This document shows positions 25,489 to 32,558 of a DNA stretch of 64,000 nt, in pieces. Position numbers and translations under genes: made by a program. Each line of letters begins with the position of its first letter. Positions within the stretch are counted from its first letter, which is position 1. The notes under the pieces are model-generated. The model saw nothing but the letters and a program-made list of their open reading frames with translations. It was not told the origin of the DNA and made no database searches. The DNA is from CAYXXZ01 sp050175615. GTDB taxonomy: Bacteria; Pseudomonadota; Gammaproteobacteria; Pseudomonadales; Porticoccaceae. The stretch spans positions 1 to 64,000 of the forward strand of contig JBFXIU010000001.1 in the NCBI GenBank assembly GCA_050175615.1. The letters are read 5' to 3'.

Positions 25489-25890
25489 TCAATCTGGCAG
25501 CCCCTCGAACCCTGGCACTTCCCCTAACTCCCCGTCCCAAACAGCTTTGCTGGATAAAAAAATGTGCGCTGTTGGCGCCATAGATATTTCAGTGTCCAAG
25601 CACCCGGCGGGAACGCCGAGCAAGCCTGGGATCTGAGTATTTGGCAATGCTGAGCCACACAGCTTACAAAAGCTTTTGTTATGACGAGTCCCTGGAAGCG
25701 TAAAGGAAGTCACAGCACCTGCACCCGACCGCCAGACTAATTTAGCTGTCTGTGAAAATAGGTTTGCCGCATGAGCCGAACCCGTATCTTTTTGGCAATA
25801 CTGACAATGACACAGGTAAAAACTATCGAAGTCGCCTTTTACCTCAAAGCTCACAGTGCCACACAGACAAGAACCGAAATGATCAGTCAT
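25489..25890 (-). CDS. GFA family zinc protein (glutathione-dependent formaldehyde-activating enzyme-like)
   Basis: A 133-residue protein of the GFA/Mss4-like fold. The zinc-binding cysteines are in GSCLCGTVSF, CHCQYCQKDTGSAHAANLF and FCKLCGS. Members include a glutathione S-hydroxymethyl transferase-like enzyme, but most are of unknown function. GGGAGG lies 8 bases before ATG 25890, which settles the start although the frame stays open a further 95 codons upstream. It sits in the small accessory patch with the toxin-antitoxin genes and follows mtrB on the same strand after about 295 bases. Confidence 0.85.
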   Translation of the reverse strand: MTDHFGSCLCGTVSFEVKGDFDSFYLCHCQYCQKDTGSAHAANLFSQTAKLVWRSGAGAVTSFTLPGTRHNKSFCKLCGSALPNTQIPGLLGVPAGCLDTEISMAPTAHIFLSSKAVWDGELGEVPGFEGLPD

Positions 25891-26184
25891 CAGAATCCCT
25901 CCCATGGCCTCTGGATGAAATACACATAACGCCGCAATCACGCGCTTGTTCATCCGTGTCGTCGTCGCCATTACTTGAATCCATTCGAGACTATATGTTG
26001 GTTCGCCGTTATTGCCCAAAACAATAAAGTCATATTTGTAATGGATCAAGTTCTTTATTTGTTTTAACAAAAACGCCGTCCCGGTCTGGAATTGCGAACA
26101 TCCATGATTGCTGATGTGCTGCAATATGCAGTTTTTGCTCTTGGCTGAGGGCATCCCGGCGACAATAAATTTCACGGCAGGGGT
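25891..26184 (-). other. Open frame of unknown status upstream of the GFA gene
   Basis: The GFA frame is open for 95 further codons on the minus strand (to a GTG at 26175) without a stop. The predicted peptide (KFIVAGMPSAKSKNCILQ...) is not similar to anything I recognise and lacks a ribosome site. Base composition is more AT-rich than the neighbours. It may be chance, a degraded gene, or untranslated leader between mtrB and the GFA gene. Confidence 0.3.
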
Positions 26185-28230
26185 TTATTTTGAGTCGTCA
26201 AAAGAATAGCTGACCGCAACAACCAGGGCGTGGGCGTCGTAGTTTGGCGAGCGCCAGCCAAACCCGAGAGTGTTAAACATATCCTCGCCCCAGGCAAAGT
26301 CGCTGCTGGTTACCCGCTCGTAAACATAGCGGATCTTAAATTGAGTGCGCGGGTTATAGCGCCAGTCGGCATGGGCTTCCAGGCGCTGGGTGGTGGCGCC
26401 CCAGCCCGGCAGCCGATCCTCGCTGCCCGCAGGTTCGCCTGTATCTGCATCCTCAAGCCAGGTGCTGCGGTAACTGCTGTCGTTATCGCTGTAAGTGTAA
26501 GCAAGTCTTGTGGTGATGGTGGCGGAAATCTGCCAGTGGGCGTTAATGCCGAGGCTGGCAAAATCATCGTCAAACTCTTGCTGCCAGCGGGCGTTGGCAT
26601 GGCTGGGCGCGGCGGTGGGATTGTATTCGAATCCCTCTTGAGGTTCCTGCAAATCCTGGTAGAGAGCGAAAATATTAACGGACAGATCTTTGCTCGCCTG
26701 CCAGGCCATTGTCAGACTCACCAGGTTGCTGTCGCGGCTGCGCAGGCCGTAGTAGTCATTGTTGAAATTGTCCTCGCGGCGCTCGTAGCTGGCCATCACC
26801 AGGAGGTTGTCGCTGACAGGAATATCGCCTTTTACACCGTATTTCCAGGTGCGCCCGGGAAGCAGGTATTCCGGCAGTGCCTGGGAGGGCGCGATCGGGG
26901 ACAGGGCGGCAAGCCGCTGCGCGGAGAGTTTCACATCCCGATCGCTGGTTTCGATGTTGACAGACCAGTTGAGGCGGCTGATCACCGGCATGCGCAGCTC
27001 CGCCCAAAAACGCTGTTCATCGCTGTCGTCGGTAAATTGGCTGCGGCTGACAGTGGTTCGTTCGGTGTTGGTAAATTCCATCCCGCCTTTAAGGCGCAGG
27101 CTGGCGGGCAGGCGATAGCTGGCGCTGGCATTGAGATGTTTGCGAACGCTGTCGTAGAGGTGATTGTAGGAAGTCGGCGAAAGCTGTATCACCTGGGTGC
27201 GATTGTCGCGCTCACGAAACTCCCCTTTGATGTTATAGCTGAGTTTGGCAGTGGGGCGGGCGGCAAAGCCCAGCCTCAGGGTGGTGTCTACCCGGCGGGC
27301 ATCAAGGGAATCCAATAGCGGCTGACCCGCCACCATGATCGGTTGTAAAAAATCCTCTGTTTGGCGGCCATCGCCGTGGGCGAGGTACCAGGATAGTTGG
27401 CTCAAAGGGGTTGTCTGGTAGTGACCGTCGACGCTGAAACGGCGAAATTCATTGTCCGGCGCCATATCCAGGGTGCGCAGCGGGGCGTTGAGGTTGATGG
27501 GGTTGGCGAAGGTCAATTCGCGCTGGTCATTGTAAAAACGGGACAGGTAGTAACGGCTGTTGAGCGCCCAGCCTTCGCCGACGTAGGCGATGCCGGTATC
27601 GACACTGTCGTGGCGGTAATCGATGGGCGCCAACAGGAGCGTGGCATCGCCAAAGCGCTCGCTGGCGCCGGTCAGCCTTGTGCCTTCCTTGCGCTCCGTG
27701 TTGGCGGTGGCGCTGAACTGCCAGCGTTGCACCTCTTTTGCCAAGGCTGCGGCAAACAACTCTCTTTTGACGCCGATCTCGACAGGATAGCGTTCGGCAT
27801 TGCTGAGGCCTGTGTAATTGCCGGGCAGCTGCTGGGTTTCGCCCTGGCTGGCGTAGACGCTGGAAACATCCGCATGGGAGATAGATTCAAACTGGCGGTA
27901 GTCGAGACCGATGCGGTAGTTGCCCTGGCGCGCCAAATTGATGCTGGCGCCCAGTTGATCGACGCCGGAATAAAGGCGGAAATCACCGTGGCGAAAGCGG
28001 TCTTCAGTGTCCCGCCAGGACAGCTCCAGGGCGCCGAGCCCGACAATCTGCTCATCCTGAAGTTGTCTGGCGTACTGGCCGAAATAACCGTTGCCGTTAT
28101 GAACGGCGCCGATGCCCAGTTCCACTGATCCCGACAGGTCAATACTGCCTGGAGCTGTGCTTTCCGCCATGGTGGGGAAAGCGAAAACCATTAGGGGCAT
28201 GACGAAGGTTAGCAGTCCTGGCAACCTCAT
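26185..28230 (-). CDS. MtrB/PioB/DmsF-type outer-membrane beta-barrel porin
   Basis: A 681-residue protein with a signal peptide (GLLTFVMPLMVFAFPTMA). Alternating-hydrophobicity strands with many aromatic girdle residues follow, and the sequence ends VVAVSYSFDDSK, close to a classical barrel C-terminus. Length fits MtrB (about 690). In porin-cytochrome conduits this barrel holds a decaheme cytochrome and lets electrons cross the outer membrane. The decaheme gene lies 9 bases upstream. No Cys is seen, so the N-terminal CxxC of Shewanella MtrB is missing, as in more distant members. It is the last gene of the long minus-strand run. Confidence 0.88.
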   Translation of the reverse strand: MRLPGLLTFVMPLMVFAFPTMAESTAPGSIDLSGSVELGIGAVHNGNGYFGQYARQLQDEQIVGLGALELSWRDTEDRFRHGDFRLYSGVDQLGASINLARQGNYRIGLDYRQFESISHADVSSVYASQGETQQLPGNYTGLSNAERYPVEIGVKRELFAAALAKEVQRWQFSATANTERKEGTRLTGASERFGDATLLLAPIDYRHDSVDTGIAYVGEGWALNSRYYLSRFYNDQRELTFANPINLNAPLRTLDMAPDNEFRRFSVDGHYQTTPLSQLSWYLAHGDGRQTEDFLQPIMVAGQPLLDSLDARRVDTTLRLGFAARPTAKLSYNIKGEFRERDNRTQVIQLSPTSYNHLYDSVRKHLNASASYRLPASLRLKGGMEFTNTERTTVSRSQFTDDSDEQRFWAELRMPVISRLNWSVNIETSDRDVKLSAQRLAALSPIAPSQALPEYLLPGRTWKYGVKGDIPVSDNLLVMASYERREDNFNNDYYGLRSRDSNLVSLTMAWQASKDLSVNIFALYQDLQEPQEGFEYNPTAAPSHANARWQQEFDDDFASLGINAHWQISATITTRLAYTYSDNDSSYRSTWLEDADTGEPAGSEDRLPGWGATTQRLEAHADWRYNPRTQFKIRYVYERVTSSDFAWGEDMFNTLGFGWRSPNYDAHALVVAVSYSFDDSK

Positions 28231-28239
28231 AGCTGTCTC

Positions 28240-29175
28240 CTAGCGCCTGAAGGTGGAGCTGGCGGGGTGGTTGCCACCGTGAACCTGGCTGTGGCAGTTG
28301 GTACAGGACTGGCCGACGATATTAATGTCCCTGTTGCCCAGGCGGCCGGAGTCGTAAAGCGTACCCGGGTGGCGGGAGGCAATATGGCATTGCTGGCATA
28401 AAAAGGGTTGCTTTGCCTTGAGCAGGCTGTCGTGGACGGAGGCGTGGGGCAGGTGGCAGTGGCTGCAGTCGTCCTGCACCGGCTCGTGCTCAAAGAGAAA
28501 AGGCCCGCGTTTTTCGGCGTGGCACTGGTAACAGGTATCGTTAAGGGTCGCCTGGGTAAAATTGCTCATGGCGCTGCCGCCGTGGGGAGCGTGGCAATCC
28601 GTACACTGGACATGGCCTTCTGCCAGGGGATGGCGGGAAAACTGCATCTGCCCGGCGCGCTCGCGCTGGTGGCAGCTGGTACATGCCTGGAATTGGCCGT
28701 CCCTGGTTTGAATCTGATCCTCTGCTGTGTGAATGCTGTGGCAGCTATGGCAGCCGATTTCCGCCTGGCTGTGGTCGCTGAAAGCCCAGTGATTCATGGC
28801 GCTGTTGTGGCAGCTCAGGCAACTGGCATCGCCGGCAGCCAGGTTGTCGCCCTCTTTGGCGAAGCTGTGCTCCGGTTTGACGCCGGGATTGCGGGCATGC
28901 TCGGCGCTGTTGCCGTGGCAGGAGGTGCAGCTTACCGTGCCCTGTTTGCCTTCGGGGTCGGCGCCCAGGCCGTGGGCGCGGTGGGCAATGCCGCCCTGGG
29001 CGTCCTTGGCGTGACAGAAGTGGCAGCTGGCGTCGTCGGCGAAGGCTGGCGTTGAAAACAGCGCTGAACAAGCCCAAAACAGCAGGGCAATCATAACCAC
29101 CAGGGGAACCCCAACAGCGGGGTTTAGCGTCGGCATGGTCGTGGCTGTCAGGCGCTTTTTTTCGCGGGTTATCAT
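28240..29175 (-). CDS. Periplasmic decaheme c-type cytochrome, DmsE/MtrA family
   Basis: A 311-residue secreted protein with exactly ten CxxCH sites: CHFCH, CTSCH, CLSCH, CHSCH, CTSCH, CTDCH, CYQCH, CSHCH, CQQCH and CTNCH. The N-terminal hydrophobic segment (VPLVVMIALLFWACSALFSTPAFA) is a Sec signal. MtrA/DmsE proteins thread through an MtrB-type barrel and act as a heme wire from periplasm to surface. ATG 29175 has AAGGA just upstream; the longer frame to 29304 overlaps the cytochrome b5-like gene and is rejected. It is flanked by the b5-like gene (14-base gap) and the barrel gene (9-base gap). Confidence 0.95.
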   Translation of the reverse strand: MITREKKRLTATTMPTLNPAVGVPLVVMIALLFWACSALFSTPAFADDASCHFCHAKDAQGGIAHRAHGLGADPEGKQGTVSCTSCHGNSAEHARNPGVKPEHSFAKEGDNLAAGDASCLSCHNSAMNHWAFSDHSQAEIGCHSCHSIHTAEDQIQTRDGQFQACTSCHQRERAGQMQFSRHPLAEGHVQCTDCHAPHGGSAMSNFTQATLNDTCYQCHAEKRGPFLFEHEPVQDDCSHCHLPHASVHDSLLKAKQPFLCQQCHIASRHPGTLYDSGRLGNRDINIVGQSCTNCHSQVHGGNHPASSTFRR

Positions 29176-29189
29176 GGGGTTCCTTGGGT

Positions 29190-29549
29190 TTATTCGGCCA
29201 GTGACCCTACCAGATAAGCATCGAGCATTTCCCAGGCCATAGGGCTGTGATCGCGGCCATAGCCTTTGGTGCGCATGCCTTCGGTTGCTTCTTTGCCGCA
29301 CCATGCCAGCAATATGGCTGGTGGCACCGGGTGCTTGGGCACATAGGTGGTGATGTCGAACACCTGGCCTTCCACGGCGATCCAGCAGTCCTGTTCACTG
29401 TTGTGGCTAGCGAGTTCCTCAAGGGTGATCGGCGTCGCACCAGCCAGGCTGGTGGAATCTGTGCCGTCGGTGGCAAGCACCTGCACGGCCACCAGGGTGG
29501 CAATACTTGCCCAAAAGGCGATAAAAGCGGAATAACAGAGCTTTTTCAT
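29190..29549 (-). CDS. Periplasmic cytochrome b5-like heme-binding protein
   Basis: A 119-residue protein. The signal peptide is KKLCYSAFIAFWASIATLVAVQVLA. A cytochrome b5-like domain (PF00173) starts at ITLEELASHNSEQDCWIAVEGQVFDITTYVPKHP. The likely axial ligands are the His of KHP (normally HPGG; here HPVPP) and the His of GRDHS. It overlaps the flavocytochrome gene by 4 bases (ATGA) and precedes the decaheme gene. A role as the periplasmic shuttle between the two is a strong inference from position; the altered HPGG may tune heme binding. Confidence 0.87.
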   Translation of the reverse strand: MKKLCYSAFIAFWASIATLVAVQVLATDGTDSTSLAGATPITLEELASHNSEQDCWIAVEGQVFDITTYVPKHPVPPAILLAWCGKEATEGMRTKGYGRDHSPMAWEMLDAYLVGSLAE

Positions 29550-30850
29550 AGCAGGTCAAATTCCTCGCTGTGGAGTTTGTTGTGGGGAGCGCCAGCGTCC
29601 AGAGCTAAATCCTGCGCTAGTGTGATCAGCGGTTTGGGGCCGCAGATGTAAATTTGTCTCGCGATCATGTCAGGGCAGTGATAGCGGAGAAAATCCCCAT
29701 TCAGGGGGCCGTGCTGATAATAATAGTGCAGGCTGAGGCTAAAGCCAGGAATAGCCTGCGCCAATCGCTCAAGTTCGTCGGCAAAGAGGGCGCGGGCTTC
29801 GTCCTGAACACAGTAAATCAGCTCAATATCGACCCTGACCCCGGCATTCGCCAGATGGCGGGCGCGCCCCAGAAAGGGGGTAATGCCAATGCCGCCGGCA
29901 ATCCAGAGTTCCTTGTCACTGGTATGGCGAGGAAAGAACGCGCCGTAGGGACCGCAGACCCTGACCTTGGCGCCGGAGGTTATCTGCTGCACGGCGCGGC
30001 TGGCATCGCCGAGATCCTTGATGGCAATGCGCAAATCCCTTTCCCTTGGTGAAGACGACAATGTATAGGGGTGCTCCTCGCCATAGCCCGCCGCTAAATT
30101 GCGCTCAAAATGGCTGAGATAGACAAACTGGCCTGGGTCGTAGGTGAGCGCCCTGCCGGTTGGTGACAAACTGAGCTCCACCACGTTGTTGGCCGGATGG
30201 TGGACAGCGCTGACCACATAGTCGTATTGGCTGGTGCGGCGGTCAAAAACCAGGCTGTAGGCAAGGCTGGCAAGGGCGGCAACAATCAGGCTCAGCCAGA
30301 TAATACTGTCCCAGGGTTCGGCAATGGTGCGCGCCAGCCACAGGGTGTGAGCAATGGCAAGCACAGCGGCGACGCCGGAAAGGGAGTGGATTTTCTTCCA
30401 TTTTTGGTAATCCGGTTGGCCGAAAAAGGCAAAGCTGGGCGCCAGAAAAATCATCATCAGTATCAGGCTGATCCAGCCCATCCAGATGGCCATTTCGCCT
30501 TTGGCCGGTAGTAGTACGGCAACGGCGCTGTTGAGGGACAGCTCGACATTGGCCAGCGCCAGCAACAGGGGGTGGGCGAGCAGGAGCAGAAAAGACCAGG
30601 CGCCCAACAGGTGATGGGTTCGCCACAGGCTGGTGAGGCCGCCAAACCAGCGGTCGAAACCGATAATGCGCACACAGCTGATGGCCGCCACTAAAAAAAG
30701 TCCGAGTCCAGCGATGCCCGCCAGCCTGCCGAGGGCATTGAGTGTGGTGGAAACGCTGGCGAAGGCGCCGGGGGGTAAAAACCACAGGGCAACGACAGTA
30801 GGCGTCAATGCCAGAAACCATAAAAGGAGATGTGCCCTGTACGTTGTCAT
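29546..30850 (-). CDS. Ferric-reductase-like transmembrane flavocytochrome (FRD / NADPH-oxidase family)
   Basis: A 434-residue inner-membrane protein with about six N-terminal helices. Paired helix His residues fit two b-hemes (RTHHLLGAWSFLLLLAH and WKKIHSLSGVAAVLAIAH). A ferredoxin-reductase module follows (about residues 205-434). It has FAD-binding HPYTLSSSP, the NAD(P) site LWIAGGIGITPFLGRAR and a terminal YICGPKPL...HSEEFDLL. Such proteins move electrons from cytosolic NAD(P)H across the inner membrane. It starts 13 bases after the antiporter gene and overlaps the cytochrome b5 gene by 4. It could replace the CymA or DmsC-type quinol donor that usually feeds MtrA/DmsE. Confidence 0.9.
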   Translation of the reverse strand: MTTYRAHLLLWFLALTPTVVALWFLPPGAFASVSTTLNALGRLAGIAGLGLFLVAAISCVRIIGFDRWFGGLTSLWRTHHLLGAWSFLLLLAHPLLLALANVELSLNSAVAVLLPAKGEMAIWMGWISLILMMIFLAPSFAFFGQPDYQKWKKIHSLSGVAAVLAIAHTLWLARTIAEPWDSIIWLSLIVAALASLAYSLVFDRRTSQYDYVVSAVHHPANNVVELSLSPTGRALTYDPGQFVYLSHFERNLAAGYGEEHPYTLSSSPRERDLRIAIKDLGDASRAVQQITSGAKVRVCGPYGAFFPRHTSDKELWIAGGIGITPFLGRARHLANAGVRVDIELIYCVQDEARALFADELERLAQAIPGFSLSLHYYYQHGPLNGDFLRYHCPDMIARQIYICGPKPLITLAQDLALDAGAPHNKLHSEEFDLL

Positions 30851-30863
30851 TGTTCTCCGACCC

Positions 30864-32558
30864 TTAAGCTGTCGCTGTGCTTTCCTTTATGCGCGATACC
30901 GCCCGCTCTGCAGCGTCGATAAACGGGCATAAAACCAGGTCTGCGCCCTTTTGTTTGAGGTTTTCGACATCGCCGAGGTGATGGCTGGATACGGCAATCT
31001 TGCCGGTGAACTGTTGCTGTTTTAAGCCGTCGATAAGCACCATGCGAGGATCTTCATGGGTGATGCCGACATCGTGCTCGGGCAGGGCGCTGATCACCCA
31101 CTTGACGTTTTTCAGCGGCAGCGAGGCGATAAACTCGTGATCGCTGGCGTCGCCATAGGCCGCATCCCGCCCCTGGGCATGCCAGCGGCGGATTTCCTCG
31201 GGATTAAAATCGATGGCGAGAATACGAAAATTTTCCCGTGTCAGATACTGGGCAATGGCCTTGCCGTAGCGTCCCAGGCCGAAGAGGATGACATCGTGAG
31301 CCTGGGCAGTGACGCCTTTCTCCTCCATGTCCTGTTCCCGGTGGGGCACTTCCCGCTCAAATATCCCCAGGACAGGTTCCAGCCACTGATAGAGCCGATG
31401 GGAATAGGTGATCATGTAAACGGACATGGCGATGGTGATCAGCCCCACCAGGGTCACCAACCCCAGAGCCTCGGCGTTGACATGGCCGAGGGTCATGCCC
31501 ATGGCCATGAAGATCAGAGAAAATTCGCTGATTTGCGCCACGGTCAGCCCGGCGAGAAAGCCGGTGCGCTTGCGGTAACCCATGATGCCCATAATCACCA
31601 TGACGATAAGGGGGTTGCCCACCAGCACGAAAATGGAAAAAATCAGGGCGGGGACAATCTGCTCACCGAGGAGGCTGAGGTCGAGCTGGGTTCCCAGGGC
31701 GATAAAGAAAAACAGCAACAGGAAATCCCGCAGCGGCGCCATGCGCGCCACTATGGCCTCCCGGAAAGGAGTGGACGCCAGGGAAACGCCGGCGAGAAGC
31801 CCGCCCAGCTCCTTGCTGAAACCCAGATAATGACCGATGGCGGCGAGCAGCACCGCCCAGGCCACGGCAAAGGTGACCAGCAGTTCAGAGGAGTGGGCGA
31901 TACGGCGCACCAGAGGGGTGGCGACAAAATAGATAAAAAAGGCCACGAAGGCCACCATGCCGAGGCCGTTGACAATGACGGTGGCGATGCGCGCAAAGGC
32001 ATCGGTGTCGCCGCCAGAGGAGCCGCCGATGCCAAAGGACGATAGCGCCATCATTGCCAAGACCACTACCAAGTCCTGAACAATCAGAAAGCCGATGGCG
32101 ATGCGGCCGTGAAGGGAGTCGGTTTCCCGTTTGTCCGAAAGCAGTTTGACAATAATTATCGTGCTCGAAAATGTCAGCGCCACGGCGATGTAGAGGGAGC
32201 CGACCACGCCGAACCCTAGGGATATGCCAATTAAAAATCCGAAGAGGGAGGTAAAAGCCACCTGGCCAATGCCAGTGGCGAGGGCGACGGCGCCCAGGGT
32301 GCGAATCAGTTTGAGATCCAATTTCAGGCCGACGAGGAACAACAACACAGCGATGCCCAGCTCCGCCATGAGTTCGATATTTTCCATGGACTGGACAATA
32401 TCGAGCGCCGAAGGCCCGGCGAGAATACCCACGGCGATAAAGCTCACCACCATGGGTTGGCGCAACAGCAGGCCGACAAAGCCGACCGCGCCAGCCAGCG
32501 CCAACAGTGCCGCCAGTTCGTAAAAAGGGGATGAACTGAGAATACTCACATCAATCAT
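30864..32558 (-). CDS. CPA2 cation:proton antiporter with RCK (TrkA-N) domain, KefB/YbaL-like
   Basis: A 564-residue protein. Twelve or so membrane helices make up the Na+/H+ exchanger domain (PF00999). It includes the FLIVQDL segment with the transport-critical Asp pair region and the half-helix GLLRQP...GPSALDI near the N-terminus. An RCK/TrkA-N Rossmann domain follows (DVILFGLGRYGKAIAQYL, about residue 415 on), so transport is probably gated by nucleotide binding. It likely exchanges K+ or Na+ for H+. It overlaps the P-type ATPase gene by 4 bases and precedes the flavocytochrome gene by 13. Confidence 0.92.
   Translation of the reverse strand: MIDVSILSSSPFYELAALLALAGAVGFVGLLLRQPMVVSFIAVGILAGPSALDIVQSMENIELMAELGIAVLLFLVGLKLDLKLIRTLGAVALATGIGQVAFTSLFGFLIGISLGFGVVGSLYIAVALTFSSTIIIVKLLSDKRETDSLHGRIAIGFLIVQDLVVVLAMMALSSFGIGGSSGGDTDAFARIATVIVNGLGMVAFVAFFIYFVATPLVRRIAHSSELLVTFAVAWAVLLAAIGHYLGFSKELGGLLAGVSLASTPFREAIVARMAPLRDFLLLFFFIALGTQLDLSLLGEQIVPALIFSIFVLVGNPLIVMVIMGIMGYRKRTGFLAGLTVAQISEFSLIFMAMGMTLGHVNAEALGLVTLVGLITIAMSVYMITYSHRLYQWLEPVLGIFEREVPHREQDMEEKGVTAQAHDVILFGLGRYGKAIAQYLTRENFRILAIDFNPEEIRRWHAQGRDAAYGDASDHEFIASLPLKNVKWVISALPEHDVGITHEDPRMVLIDGLKQQQFTGKIAVSSHHLGDVENLKQKGADLVLCPFIDAAERAVSRIKESTATA

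Noticed and set aside
25231..25527. 98-codon plus-strand frame after the hairpin pair
   Set aside because: It has no ribosome site, overlaps the GFA gene antisense and begins inside repeat-like sequence.
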